From: Nitrospinaceae bacterium
GTDB taxonomy: Bacteria; Nitrospinota; Nitrospinia; Nitrospinales; Nitrospinaceae
Length of the DNA stretch: 64,000 nt
Assembly: GCA_029261395.1 (NCBI GenBank)
Contig: JAJDBJ010000017.1
Span: forward strand, 1-64,000
Reading direction: 5' to 3'
Shown piece after piece: positions 33,390 to 42,845 of the stretch. The notes under the pieces are model-generated. The model worked only from the letters and a program-made list of their open reading frames with translations, was not told the origin of the DNA and did no database searches. The translations under genes were made by a program, and so were the position numbers. Every line of letters begins with the position of its first letter. The stretch's first letter is position 1.

Positions 33390-34060
33390 AGCGCTCTCGG
33401 TCTTGGCCGGGACGGTTTGAGAGAAGCCTTGAATGGTAAGATCAAAATCATCCCCGCCGCGAAGCCCCCAATGTGAGCCATAAACGCCACACCCCCTTCC
33501 ACGTTACCCGAAGCCATGTTGCTGTAGATTTGAATCCCCAGCCAGAAGATCAGTAAAAAAGCCGCTGGAATGCGAACGATGGTGATGAGAATCCCGAGGA
33601 ATACCAGCGTCTTCACTTTGGCTTTGGGAAACAGCACCAAATAGGCACCGAGGATTCCAGAGATCGCTCCGCTGGCACCGACCATGGGAATCTCCGACCG
33701 GGTATCCATGAACACGTGGCACAGGGCCGCAATCACCCCGCACAGAAGATAGAAGGTGATGAAGCGGATCTTGCCCAGCACATCCTCGATGTTATTCCCG
33801 AATATCCACAGAAAAAGCATATTACCCGCCAGGTGCATAAGTCCGGCATGCAGGAACATGGCGGAGAATACGTTGGGATAGGTTTGAATCGGCGCCTCGA
33901 CAAAATGACTGGGAACCAGACCGTAGTTGGTGAACAGCGACGCGATCTGACCGGGATAGGAAAACTCCCAGAAAAACACGAAAATATTCGAGCCGATCAG
34001 CGCGATCGTGAGCAGGGGGAAATGCCGGGTCGGGATTTCGTCGTGAAATGGGAAAAACAT
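33386..34060 (-). CDS. Rhomboid family intramembrane serine protease
   Basis: About 224 residues and six to seven helices. Active-site serine in GASGAISGILGAY, partner histidine in MAHIGGFAAGM, and HLAGNMLFLWIFG with the conserved HxxxN. Cleaves membrane-spanning substrates. An open frame continues to 34216 but the ATG at 34060 begins MFFPFHDEIPTRHFP, the usual rhomboid N-terminus. The opposite-strand NACHT gene starts 78 bp away, giving a divergent promoter region. Substrates unknown. Confidence 0.9.
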   Translation of the reverse strand: MFFPFHDEIPTRHFPLLTIALIGSNIFVFFWEFSYPGQIASLFTNYGLVPSHFVEAPIQTYPNVFSAMFLHAGLMHLAGNMLFLWIFGNNIEDVLGKIRFITFYLLCGVIAALCHVFMDTRSEIPMVGASGAISGILGAYLVLFPKAKVKTLVFLGILITIVRIPAAFLLIFWLGIQIYSNMASGNVEGGVAFMAHIGGFAAGMILILPFKASLKPSRPRPRAL

Positions 34061-34137
34061 GTGTTTTTGTCGGGTTGGAAAGGTGAATATGATAGACTCT
34101 GGGGTAATTCCTAAATTGATTATATGAAAAAAACCGT

Positions 34138-36543
34138 ATGAGTGAAAGCAAGGATATACCGATTTTAAGATCGGAAGGGGAGCTCCCGGAGGTACAGGTT
34201 CGGCCGGAGGAATCACCTGAGTGGGTTATCGCCACCTATCGCAAGCACCGACTCGTGCAAATCACGGCAGAGTTGAATACTACTCTCGGCAAAGGCCGGG
34301 GAGAAGAGGTTTATATCGAACCGGTTTTGCTCGATATGAACCTGATTGTGCATCGGCAGAGCCTCCAGGAACAGGTATTTCATAATCCCCGCGAAGTCAC
34401 CGAAAACCTTCTCGACGTCCAAACCTCGAAGGTCATGCTGGAAGCGGATTCCGGTATGGGGAAAACCACCTTTCTCCAGGTTTATCTGGAGCGGCTTCTG
34501 CAGGCGGAAGCCACTCGCGAATATCCCATGCCGGTTTACTTTGACCTGTCGCAATTGCCGGAGGGTAGCGGGTTTCGTGAGTTTTATCCAGAGCTGTACC
34601 GGCAGGTGATGGCCGTGGTTCTCCTGGAGCGGGAGGAACAGCCGGATTTGGAAATTCAGGAGTCCCTGTTGGAACGCACCGTCAATCGTCTGGTGTTGAC
34701 CGGGCAGATTCTCTTTTTGCTCGACGGGTTTGATCAACTCATACCGGAAGACCGGTTCCAGATTTATTTTGACGTGGTGGTCGATGGCGACGCCTTGCGT
34801 GATAATTTTGTGATGATCGTCACCCGGCCTGTCGGATTCGGTCCCTTCGCCACCACTTCCATCGTCAAGCGGGGGCAGGACTCGATGTTTCGTACTGCCA
34901 TCCAACCCGTCAGTGACATACAGCGAAGACACTACTTACCCGCGGCCTCGATCAAACCCCAAGCTGAAAAGTTCCAGTTGTTTTATCCGGAGCTGTTTCA
35001 GAATCCCCTTCTATTAAAAATGATCCGGTCTCTGGCGGAGAGTGAAAAACTCGAAGGCGTCACTTCGCGGACACACCTTTACCGTGCGTGGATCGATGAG
35101 GTGTTTGCGGACAAGGAGTCGCCGGATGCGGAGACTCAGGAATGTCTGAAGACTCTGGAAGACATCTCCCTGCAATTGGTGCGGGAAGGCCATCGGCAAC
35201 GCCAGCAGGATGCGGAAACGGGGTTTGAATTGAAGCTATTTGAGGACCGTGGCGCGCATCTCAAAAAACTCTATGCCGACGGCCAAGTGTGCGCTCCCTT
35301 TGACCGGTTGATCCAATGGACCCCCACGCGCTGGCAGTTTCGTCATCCCTCGTTTCAGGAATACTTTGCGGGACGGGCGTTGGCCCGGGATGCTGAGTGG
35401 GAACCGGTGTTGCGGGAACACGGCCGCGACGGTACCTGGCAAAACCTGTTTCAATTTTTCGCCGGCACGACTTCTGTTGCTCCCGATAGCCTGATCGATA
35501 TTCTTTTGGAGGAAGGCGCGTTGTTCCTGGCGGGGCATGTGTTGGCGGAAGTGGATGAGGTGTCCGAAAACCGCCGCTTGATCGTCGGTCAGTTATTGAA
35601 GTATCAGTGTCCCGAAGCTGAACCGCAGTTTTCGAAAAACCGGTTGGTGCGGCTGGCAACGGTTTTGGATCAAAATGACCGCGACGCTCTGCAGACGTTG
35701 ACCTGCAATCTCCTCAAGCGGGAGAAGCGCGACTCCCGAATTCTTTATGGCGTACTCGATCTATTGCTGGCTCTCCATAAAATCGACTGGAAAGAGGTCA
35801 TCGACAATCAGAATTTTGAAGCCGTACTGGCACTGCCCGACCTTCAGGAATTTTTGAATGAACATGAGGATTCAAAAACGGTCAGCACCGCAGTGATTAA
35901 AAAATGGACGGAGATGGTGACCGTGCCGGCGGGAAAATTTATTTATCAGGATGAAAAAGACGAAGAAGACCAGATCGAGATGAAAGAATTTTCGATCATG
36001 AAATACCTCACCACCAACGAGTTGTACCAGCAGTTCGATCCTCGGTTCCAGCACCGTTTTCCCAAGTACTCCTGGAGCAAGGACCAACCGGTCGTCGGCA
36101 TCAACTATTACGAGGCCACGGTATTTGCGCTGTGGTTGGGATTGCGGCTTCCGACTGAAAAGGAGTGGGAGAAGACCTCGCGTGGAATCGATGGCCGCGA
36201 TTATCCCTGGGGAGAAGCCATGGGGTACCAGACCGGATTCTGCAACACCGCCGACTTTGTGGTCGGTCACACCAACGCAGTGACAGAATTTGAGGAAGGC
36301 ATCTCCCCCTACGGCTGTTTTGATATGGCGGGCAATGCCTGGGAATGGTGCGTTCAATTATTTTCCTCCCAATTTACCACCCAGAAAATCGTCCGCGGAG
36401 GATCCTGGCTCAATTATATGGTGAATGCCAAATGCCACTTCCGAAACTCCTTTGACCCTGCCGAAAGACACCCCGGAGTGAGCGTCCGGTGCACCACCCT
36501 GCCTCTGGTCGAAGTGGAAAAAGAGGACGAGGACGATTTCTGA
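34138..36543 (+). CDS. NACHT-type STAND ATPase with C-terminal FGE/SUMF1-like (C-type-lectin-fold) domain
   Basis: 801 residues. After a charged N-terminus comes a NACHT NTPase: Walker A G106-M-G108-K109-T110-T111 in MLEADSGMGKTTFLQVYL and Walker B with D196 and D199 in LFLLDGFDQL. A helical middle (about 260-590) has no clear repeats; FRHPSFQEYFAGRALA is typical of NACHT winged-helix/HETHS regions. The C-terminal domain (about 593-795) resembles formylglycine-generating enzyme (VTVPAGKF, RLPTEKEWEKTSRG, DMAGNAWEW, RGGSW). The catalytic Cys positions after RGGSW are not conserved (N759, A764), so it is likely a binding or sensor fold. Candidate defence or signalling protein; no partner gene is obvious. 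Confidence 0.82.
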   Translation: MSESKDIPILRSEGELPEVQVRPEESPEWVIATYRKHRLVQITAELNTTLGKGRGEEVYIEPVLLDMNLIVHRQSLQEQVFHNPREVTENLLDVQTSKVMLEADSGMGKTTFLQVYLERLLQAEATREYPMPVYFDLSQLPEGSGFREFYPELYRQVMAVVLLEREEQPDLEIQESLLERTVNRLVLTGQILFLLDGFDQLIPEDRFQIYFDVVVDGDALRDNFVMIVTRPVGFGPFATTSIVKRGQDSMFRTAIQPVSDIQRRHYLPAASIKPQAEKFQLFYPELFQNPLLLKMIRSLAESEKLEGVTSRTHLYRAWIDEVFADKESPDAETQECLKTLEDISLQLVREGHRQRQQDAETGFELKLFEDRGAHLKKLYADGQVCAPFDRLIQWTPTRWQFRHPSFQEYFAGRALARDAEWEPVLREHGRDGTWQNLFQFFAGTTSVAPDSLIDILLEEGALFLAGHVLAEVDEVSENRRLIVGQLLKYQCPEAEPQFSKNRLVRLATVLDQNDRDALQTLTCNLLKREKRDSRILYGVLDLLLALHKIDWKEVIDNQNFEAVLALPDLQEFLNEHEDSKTVSTAVIKKWTEMVTVPAGKFIYQDEKDEEDQIEMKEFSIMKYLTTNELYQQFDPRFQHRFPKYSWSKDQPVVGINYYEATVFALWLGLRLPTEKEWEKTSRGIDGRDYPWGEAMGYQTGFCNTADFVVGHTNAVTEFEEGISPYGCFDMAGNAWEWCVQLFSSQFTTQKIVRGGSWLNYMVNAKCHFRNSFDPAERHPGVSVRCTTLPLVEVEKEDEDDF

Positions 36544-36562
36544 TTCCTATCCCACTCGGTTT

Positions 36563-36588
36563 CAAACCTTTTAGAGAATGAAGGTTTG
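36563..36588. repeat. Perfect 8-bp hairpin after the NACHT gene
   Basis: CAAACCTT (36563-36570) and AAGGTTTG (36581-36588) around a 10-base loop, 19 bases after the stop. No T-run follows, so it is at best a factor-dependent terminator or mRNA 3' stabiliser. Confidence 0.4.
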
Positions 36589-36631
36589 GAGAAGCCTCAG
36601 CCTATCATCCCGGATCTTGATAAACTTTTAC

Positions 36632-36661
36632 TTGACAATACTTTAGGTCACTTCCTATTCT
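36632..36661 (+). promoter_or_regulatory. Sigma70 promoter before the response regulator/motAB genes
   Basis: TTGACA (36632-36637), an 18-bp spacer and TATTCT (36656-36661). Predicted start near 36668 leaves a 129-base G-rich leader (with GGGCCC and a C-run) before the GTG start. Confidence 0.65.
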
Positions 36662-36796
36662 GAAGGAACAGAGCCTATTATGGAGAAGTGGGCCCAGTTT
36701 CGGGGAAGATTTTTGGGTCGCCCCCCGCAGACATGGGTGCCGTCGAAAGCCTATGCACATCATTCCAAAGTCCTCCCAGCCGTCGGGTGAACATCC

Positions 36797-38080
36797 GTGA
36801 CCGCTACCGACTCGAAAAAAAAGTTACTGTTTGTGGATGATGATCCCGCTATGGTTAAAGTAGTCGGGAAAATCCTGGGCAATGCCCTGGGGCCAGAATT
36901 GATCGAGTTTCATGAGGCCGAGTCCGGCGAGAAGGGACTCGAAATAGCGGGTGAACTGCAACCGGATATTGTGATTTGCGATATCAATTTACCCGGTATG
37001 AATGGGTTTGAGTTTTGCCGCAAGATCCGTCAATCAAGACTCCATGCCACCGTTATTTTGATGTCCGCTTACGATGAGAACGAAGACTACGCTCTCGAGG
37101 CCAAAGAGACCGGAGCCGATGCTTTTTTGATCAAGCCGATTAAAAAAGGCGAGTTGCTTTTTGTCGTCAACTTTATTCTTCGAATTGAACATCTCAATGA
37201 AACCGTTCTCGGTAAAAATCATGAGCTTCAGGAGGATCAACGTCGGCTGAACGACAATCTTAAAGATATCATGCAGATGAATTCGAAGTTGGAATCCCAG
37301 AACACCCAGATTTCTTCGATGAACAAGGAACTGGTTGAGCGGTTCGACTCTACGGTGGGACTGCTCACGAACATCATCGAGCTCAATCAATCCCAGCACC
37401 GGGGACACTCGGAGCGGGTGGCGGAAATCGCCGTTTGCATCGCTCAGAATATGGGGATGTCCCAAGACTCCATTGGCTCTCTCAGAACCGCCGCACGCTT
37501 GCATGAGTTGGGAATCGTCAGTCTGCCGCGCGACGAAACCGTGGAGGAAGCGCTTGATGAAGGGAAAAGCCGACCTGTGACCAGTCACCCGATGGTTGCA
37601 GAAATGCTTCTAAAGGGATTCGCTGGATTTGAATCCGTTGCCGAACTCATCCGGCACATGCATGAAAATGTCGATGGCTCGGGAAAACCCGATGGTCTGG
37701 TGGGCGAACAGATTCCTTTAGGATCGCGGATTCTTTCCGCCGCCAGTTTTTACGACCATTATATGATGGCTCATCCGGACAGTTCTATTTTGGAAGTTAT
37801 AAAAAAGGTGGAGCAGGCCAACGGTACCTGGTTCGACGAAAACGTGGTTTCGTTTCTTTCCGGTTATGCGTTGTCCCAAAGCCAGAGCAGTGACGAGAAA
37901 ACCCTCAGTTGTTCCGTATTCGCTCTCAAGGAGGGCATGGTATTGGCCTCGGACCTTTATTCTGAGTCCGGCATCAACCTGCTTCGCAAAGGCACGGTGC
38001 TGGATCGGGACATGGTGAATAAAATTCTTAAATTCAATAACGTGGATCCCATTGCGGGACAGGTTCAAGTAAAGTCATAA
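36797..38080 (+). CDS. Response regulator with degenerate HD-GYP domain
   Basis: 427 residues starting at GTG. A receiver domain (about 9-125) has the acidic pocket VDDD, phosphoacceptor D62 in VICDINLPGMNGFEF and KP near 112. A coiled-coil linker (about 130-185) follows, then an HD-GYP-like domain. Its metal-binding HD is H236-E237 (AARLHELGIVSL), and the GYP signature is G296-K297-P298 (DGSGKPDGL). The HHE motif is HMHEN. These substitutions at the dyad suggest reduced or absent c-di-GMP phosphodiesterase activity. A C-terminal extension follows. It lies seven bases upstream of motA, so it probably controls or senses the flagellar motor. Confidence 0.85.
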   Translation: MTATDSKKKLLFVDDDPAMVKVVGKILGNALGPELIEFHEAESGEKGLEIAGELQPDIVICDINLPGMNGFEFCRKIRQSRLHATVILMSAYDENEDYALEAKETGADAFLIKPIKKGELLFVVNFILRIEHLNETVLGKNHELQEDQRRLNDNLKDIMQMNSKLESQNTQISSMNKELVERFDSTVGLLTNIIELNQSQHRGHSERVAEIAVCIAQNMGMSQDSIGSLRTAARLHELGIVSLPRDETVEEALDEGKSRPVTSHPMVAEMLLKGFAGFESVAELIRHMHENVDGSGKPDGLVGEQIPLGSRILSAASFYDHYMMAHPDSSILEVIKKVEQANGTWFDENVVSFLSGYALSQSQSSDEKTLSCSVFALKEGMVLASDLYSESGINLLRKGTVLDRDMVNKILKFNNVDPIAGQVQVKS

Positions 38081-38087
38081 CCTTCTT

Positions 38088-38909
38088 ATGGATATAGCAA
38101 CCTTATTAGGCATTTTTTCCGGGATAGCCCTGTTGTTGGCTTCCATCATGCAGAACAGCGGGCTGGAGTTGTTTGTCAGTGCGCCTTCGGCGATGATCGT
38201 GCTGGGCGGAACCATTGCCGCGACCCTCGTGGCGTATCCCATCAATGAGTTGTTTGGTGTTCTGGGTCTCTTCGTCAAGGTGTTCATGACCAAAAAACAC
38301 GATCTCTATGATTTGATCGACACCATGGTGATGACCTGCAGTGTCGCCCGCAAGGGAGGGGTTCTGGCGATTGAGTCACGCCTGGATGATATCGACAACG
38401 GTTTTCTCAAAAGAGGATTGCAGTACACCGTCGACGGGAAGGACGAAAAAACCGTGGTGACTCTCCTTAAAAAGGAGATCCGACAAATTCAGCAGAAGCA
38501 CCGCGACGGATGGGAAATCATGAGTGAAATGGGACGGTTTGCTCCGGCTTTTGGGATGGTCGGCACACTCATCGGATTGATCCAGATGTTGTCCGCTCTC
38601 GACGACGTTAAAACCGTCGGTCCGAAAATGGCCGTGGCCCTGATCACCACATTCTACGGCGCACTGTTGGCCAATCTGGTGTTTATTCCCATGACGGTCA
38701 AACTGAGACGCCGCAGTGCAGTGGAGACCCTGGAGATGGATCTTGTGCTGGAAGGCATCACCTTCATCCGCAAGGGAGTGAATCCCCGGTTCATGAAAGA
38801 GACTCTGGAAAATATTCTGGAGAACGCCATCGGTAAAAAGTTGAGAAGAGATGACGTGCAGGTTTCCAAACCGGTAACCAAACCCGTTCCCAAACCTCCG
38901 GCAAGGTAA
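38088..38909 (+). CDS. motA: Flagellar stator protein MotA
   Basis: 273 residues with four helices. It shows the MotA/ExbB channel segment MGRFAPAFGMVGTLIGLIQM and VALITTFYGALLANLVFIPM with the conserved prolines. Starts MDIATLLGIFSGIALL. It forms the ion channel with MotB and drives rotation; the Pro-Lys-rich tail is variable. The gene is directly before motB (one-base gap). Confidence 0.95.
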   Translation: MDIATLLGIFSGIALLLASIMQNSGLELFVSAPSAMIVLGGTIAATLVAYPINELFGVLGLFVKVFMTKKHDLYDLIDTMVMTCSVARKGGVLAIESRLDDIDNGFLKRGLQYTVDGKDEKTVVTLLKKEIRQIQQKHRDGWEIMSEMGRFAPAFGMVGTLIGLIQMLSALDDVKTVGPKMAVALITTFYGALLANLVFIPMTVKLRRRSAVETLEMDLVLEGITFIRKGVNPRFMKETLENILENAIGKKLRRDDVQVSKPVTKPVPKPPAR

Positions 38910-38910
38910 G

Positions 38911-39705
38911 ATGTCCATGTCCGAACACGAAGATAACCTTGACGATGAAATAGAGTACGCCATCGAAGAGTCCCGGGGGATTGCTCCCTGGATCATCACC
39001 TTCGCCGACATGGTTACGTTGCTCATGGTGTTCTTCATTCTCTTGTTCGCCATCGGTACGGTCGAGCAGGAAAAATGGCGTCAGATCAAGGAGTCGCTAC
39101 GGGTAGCGCTGGGCGCGGATAATGTCGAGGAACTGGGAACCAAGCAGGGCTTGGATGTGATTACCCAAGTCGACGAGCAAACGGTGCATGCGGTCGATGA
39201 AGTCGGCGCCATGGTGAACCGGGAGATGGCAGATATCATTTCCGAGGTGGATGAATTCGTTTTCAAAAACAAGCTCTCAGGCCAAGTCGAGGTTGCCTCG
39301 GACGAGCGTGGGGCGGTGATCACCATTTCCGACGTGGTGGTGTTTCCTCCCGGATCGGCAGACATGACTGCGAAGGGCCGCAAGACCCTGCGTCAGGTAT
39401 TTGATGTGTTGAAACAGTTCAACTACAACGTCAAGGTGGAGGGCCATACCGACAATACCCCCATTCATACGTTGAGATATCCCTCCAATTGGGAGTTGTC
39501 GGCTTCCCGGGCGGCTGAAGTGGCCCATATGCTGATCGACGACGGGTTCCCTCCAGAACGGTTGTCAGTGGAAGGTTTTGCGGAGTTTCGGCCGATTGTT
39601 CCCAATACCAGCGTGAAAAACCGATCCAGGAATCGTCGCATCGAGGTGGTCTACCAGCGTGGCAGTATCCGCAAGCGCATGGTCAAAATATTGAAACGTA
39701 AATGA
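38911..39705 (+). CDS. motB: Flagellar stator protein MotB
   Basis: 264 residues: an acidic N-terminus, one membrane helix (about 26-48) with the ion-binding D33 in ITFADMVTLLMVFF, a plug/linker and a C-terminal OmpA-like peptidoglycan-binding domain (VEGHTDNTPIH, NWELSASRAAEVAH, GFAEFRPIVPN, NRRIEVVY). It anchors the stator to the cell wall. H+ or Na+ specificity cannot be read with certainty. Confidence 0.95.
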   Translation: MSMSEHEDNLDDEIEYAIEESRGIAPWIITFADMVTLLMVFFILLFAIGTVEQEKWRQIKESLRVALGADNVEELGTKQGLDVITQVDEQTVHAVDEVGAMVNREMADIISEVDEFVFKNKLSGQVEVASDERGAVITISDVVVFPPGSADMTAKGRKTLRQVFDVLKQFNYNVKVEGHTDNTPIHTLRYPSNWELSASRAAEVAHMLIDDGFPPERLSVEGFAEFRPIVPNTSVKNRSRNRRIEVVYQRGSIRKRMVKILKRK

Positions 39706-39760
39706 TCTTGGCCGGAGCGCCATCACTCATAAAAGCTATTGTATTTCAATAATTTGCGTT

Positions 39761-39789
39761 TTGACAACCCTTTGCATCTCTGCTAATTT
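39761..39789 (+). promoter_or_regulatory. Promoter of the riboflavin operon
   Basis: TTGACA (39761-39766), 17-bp spacer, TAATTT (39784-39789). The -35 is perfect, the -10 weak. The leader of about 57 bases is too short for an FMN riboswitch and shows none of its conserved sequence. Confidence 0.55.
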
Positions 39790-39853
39790 AAAGCGATTCC
39801 CTCTAATTTTGCGGTAATACCGGCGGAGTCGGATTGCCCCTAACGGTAAAATC

Positions 39854-40954
39854 TTGAAACAGGAACATCAGGAACAGTGGATGCGGCGGGCTTTGGAACT
39901 GGCCGGAAAAGCGGCGGGCCGAACCTCGCCCAACCCCATGGTTGGGGCGGTTATCGTGAAAAACGGCCGTGTCATCGCAGAGGGCTACCATAAAAAGGCG
40001 GGCCGTCCTCATGGCGAGATCGAGGCCCTGCGGAAAGCGGGGAAGCGGGCCAGGGGAGCGCAGATGTTTGTCAATCTGGAACCCTGTTGCCATCAGGGAC
40101 GTACGCCGCCCTGCACCGATGCCATCATCGAGAGCGGCCTCAAAGAGGTATTTGTAGGCATGCGCGACCCCAATCCGCTGGTAGCGGGGAAGGGCATCCG
40201 CCAGCTGAAACGGGCTGGGATCGCGGTTCACAGCGGCTTGTTGAAGTCCGAATGCCTGCGACTTAACGAGGTGTTCGTCAAATATATACAGACAGGAATG
40301 CCGTTTGTGATCTTAAAATCTGCCCTGTCGTTGGATGGCAAAATCGCCACCTCTACCGGACAATCGCAATGGATCACCGGACCCGAGGCGAGGGAGCGGG
40401 TACATCGGATGCGGGATCAGGTCGATGCCATTCTGGTAGGCGCCGGAACGGTGCTCAAGGATAATCCGCGCCTGACCACACGCCTCAAAAAGGATAAGGG
40501 GCACAACCCGGCTCGTGTTATTCTGGATGCCAGGGCGGAAATCCCGCTGAAGGCAAAGGTGTTTCATCACGCCAAACGGGACCGAGTGATTTACGTCACC
40601 ACCAGCAAGGCTTCCACTTTGAGGACCAACCGGCTCCACAAGGCGGGGATATTTATTTATGTGTTACCTGAAATAGAAAACCGTATCTCATTGAAAAAAT
40701 TAGTTAAGTTGTTAGGGCAATCGGGGATTGCTTCGATATTGGTCGAGAGCGGAAGCGGTCTCAATGCCAGTATTCTTAAAGCGGGAATGGTGGACAAACT
40801 TGTGCTGTTTTTAGCACCCCTGATTATCGGAGGAGAGATGGCCCCCGGTGTGGTGGGCGGGCCGGGCACCAAAAATTTGAAGCAGGCGCTCCCAATTAAA
40901 AATATGACAGTCACTCCTGTGGGTGCCGATTGGATGGTAGAAGGATATATTTAA
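39854..40954 (+). CDS. ribD: Riboflavin biosynthesis deaminase/reductase
   Basis: 366 residues. N-terminal deaminase with SPNPMVGAVIV, HGEIEALRKAG and the zinc motif EPCCHQGRTPPCTDAII; C-terminal reductase with LKSALSLDGKIAT, SQWITGPEAR and DAILVGAGTVLKDNPRLT. It carries out steps two and three of riboflavin synthesis. The start is a TTG that retains the family's acidic residue and EQWMRRALELA; an ATG at 39881 with AGGAA before it is possible. First gene of the rib operon. Confidence 0.95.
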   Translation: MKQEHQEQWMRRALELAGKAAGRTSPNPMVGAVIVKNGRVIAEGYHKKAGRPHGEIEALRKAGKRARGAQMFVNLEPCCHQGRTPPCTDAIIESGLKEVFVGMRDPNPLVAGKGIRQLKRAGIAVHSGLLKSECLRLNEVFVKYIQTGMPFVILKSALSLDGKIATSTGQSQWITGPEARERVHRMRDQVDAILVGAGTVLKDNPRLTTRLKKDKGHNPARVILDARAEIPLKAKVFHHAKRDRVIYVTTSKASTLRTNRLHKAGIFIYVLPEIENRISLKKLVKLLGQSGIASILVESGSGLNASILKAGMVDKLVLFLAPLIIGGEMAPGVVGGPGTKNLKQALPIKNMTVTPVGADWMVEGYI

Positions 40955-40957
40955 ATT

Positions 40958-41611
40958 ATGTTTACTGGAATCATAGAAGAGGTCGGGACGGTCGGGTCCC
41001 TGGTCCTTAAAGATGACAAAGCCCGGATGCGGGTGGATACGAACCCGCGATTCTCCCATTTTGAGATGGGGGAGAGCATCGCCGTCAATGGTGTTTGCCT
41101 GACGGTGGTGGACATGGGAGAGCACTGGTTCGCCGTGGATATGACGACCGAAACTCTGGACCGGACCAGCTTCAAGCAGGTGAAGGAAGGGTCTCGCGTG
41201 AATCTGGAGCGCGCTCTCACGCCCTCCAAGAAAATGAGCGGGCATTTCGTTACGGGTCATATCGACAACGTCGCGAAGGTGGTCAGCATCGACGAGAAGC
41301 CGGGTGAGGTTTTGTTCCGATTCGAACATCCCCCTGAGTTGGCTCCGTATCTGATTGAGAAGGGTTCGGCGGCGGTGGATGGCATCAGCCTGACGGTGTT
41401 TGACTGCCGGGACAACCGATTCACGGTATCGATTATTCCGTTTACGTTGGAACACACCAACTTAAAAGATCGGAAGGCCGGGGACGGAGTTAATATCGAA
41501 TGTGATATGATTGGTAAATATGTAATTCGAGCATGTGAAACGGTGTTCGGTGGCTCTGCCAAGGGCTCCGAGATTTCTCCTGAATTTTTAAAGGAACGTG
41601 GATTTCTATGA
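40958..41611 (+). CDS. ribE: Riboflavin synthase alpha subunit
   Basis: 217 residues formed of two lumazine-binding repeats: [15 protein letters not shown] and [22 protein letters not shown] in the first, [20 protein letters not shown] in the second. It dismutates two molecules of dimethylribityllumazine into riboflavin. Three bases after ribD; its stop overlaps the ribBA start. Confidence 0.96.
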   Translation: MFTGIIEEVGTVGSLVLKDDKARMRVDTNPRFSHFEMGESIAVNGVCLTVVDMGEHWFAVDMTTETLDRTSFKQVKEGSRVNLERALTPSKKMSGHFVTGHIDNVAKVVSIDEKPGEVLFRFEHPPELAPYLIEKGSAAVDGISLTVFDCRDNRFTVSIIPFTLEHTNLKDRKAGDGVNIECDMIGKYVIRACETVFGGSAKGSEISPEFLKERGFL

Positions 41612-42831
41612 CAACCGATAAAGCGAGTCCATTCAGCTCCATTCCCGACGCGATCGAAGATGTCAAGCAAGGGAAGATGATTATCATTGTGGATGATGAA
41701 GACCGCGAAAACGAAGGCGACTTGATGATCGCCGCCGATAGCTGTACTCCCGAGGCGGTCAACTTCATGGCGAAATACGGGCGCGGGCTGGTCTGCCTGA
41801 CGCTGACCGAAGAGCGGACCGCTCAGTTGGGTTTGCCGATGATGGTGCGGGAGAATCAGGCGCAGTTTGGAACACCTTTTACGGTATCGATTGACGCGAA
41901 AAAGGACATCACGACCGGCATCTCTGCCGCGGACCGGGCGAAGACAATTGAGGTGACGATGGATCCCGAAGCCACGCAATACGATCTGGTCATGCCGGGG
42001 CATATTTTTCCCCTGCGTGCGCGGGATGGTGGAGTGCTGGTACGGGCGGGCCAAACCGAGGGCTCTGTTGATATTGCCCGTCTGGCGGGCCTGAAGCCGG
42101 CGGGGGTGATCTGCGAGATCATGAACGACGATGGCACTATGGCGCGTGTTCCCGAGCTTTCCAAATTCGTTAAGGAACATAATCTGAAAATGATCACCAT
42201 CAAGGATTTGGTGGAGTATCGACTGAACAGCGAAACCCTCGTGGAAGAAGTGGCGGTGACGCAACTGCCCACTGACTTCGGAGATTTCAAGGCCGTTGCG
42301 TTTCGCAATAAATTGATCGATCAGGTGCATATCGCCCTGGTCAAGGGAGAGATAACTCCGGATATACCCACGCTGGTGCGGGTGCATTCCCAATGCCTGA
42401 CCGGTGATGTGTTCGGTTCCCATCGTTGCGACTGCGGCGAGCAGTTGGCACAGGCCTTGAATATGATCGAAAAGGAAGGGCACGGCGTTCTGCTCTATTT
42501 GTATCAAGAGGGACGTGGCATCGGCATCCTCAATAAACTGAAAGCCTACGCGTTACAGGATGAAGGGCACGATACGGTGGAGGCCAACGCAGAGTTGGGC
42601 TTCAAGCCGGACCTGCGGGACTACGGGATCGGCGCGCAGATTCTACGCGCTCTCGGATTGGGGAAGATTAGAATCATGAGCAACAATCCCCGAAAAATTG
42701 TCGGGCTCGAAGCGTACGGCCTGAATATGGTGGAACGGGTGCCGATTGAAGTGGAACCTAAAAAGCACAATATCAAATACCTCAAGACCAAGCAGGACAA
42801 GATGGGACACCTGATTAAAAACGTTTTCTGA
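41608..42831 (+). CDS. ribBA: Bifunctional DHBP synthase / GTP cyclohydrolase II
   Basis: 407 residues. The N-terminal domain makes 3,4-dihydroxy-2-butanone 4-phosphate ([19 protein letters not shown] replaced by [14 protein letters not shown]). The C-terminal domain is GTP cyclohydrolase II, with zinc ligands in [21 protein letters not shown] (partly shown) and [20 protein letters not shown]. Together they supply both precursors of riboflavin. Overlaps ribE by four bases. Confidence 0.97.
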   Translation: MTTDKASPFSSIPDAIEDVKQGKMIIIVDDEDRENEGDLMIAADSCTPEAVNFMAKYGRGLVCLTLTEERTAQLGLPMMVRENQAQFGTPFTVSIDAKKDITTGISAADRAKTIEVTMDPEATQYDLVMPGHIFPLRARDGGVLVRAGQTEGSVDIARLAGLKPAGVICEIMNDDGTMARVPELSKFVKEHNLKMITIKDLVEYRLNSETLVEEVAVTQLPTDFGDFKAVAFRNKLIDQVHIALVKGEITPDIPTLVRVHSQCLTGDVFGSHRCDCGEQLAQALNMIEKEGHGVLLYLYQEGRGIGILNKLKAYALQDEGHDTVEANAELGFKPDLRDYGIGAQILRALGLGKIRIMSNNPRKIVGLEAYGLNMVERVPIEVEPKKHNIKYLKTKQDKMGHLIKNVF

Positions 42832-42845
42832 GTGGGACGAGAGCA

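Noticed and set aside
34138-36543. Diversity-generating retroelement with the FGE-fold gene as target
   Set aside because: No reverse transcriptase, accessory gene or template repeat is visible nearby.
36668-36796. 6S RNA or c-di-GMP riboswitch in the leader
   Set aside because: Some short G/C blocks look similar, but the conserved core of neither family is present and the segment is too short for 6S RNA.
39767-39853. FMN riboswitch before ribD
   Set aside because: The leader is too short and lacks the conserved RFN sequence and helices.
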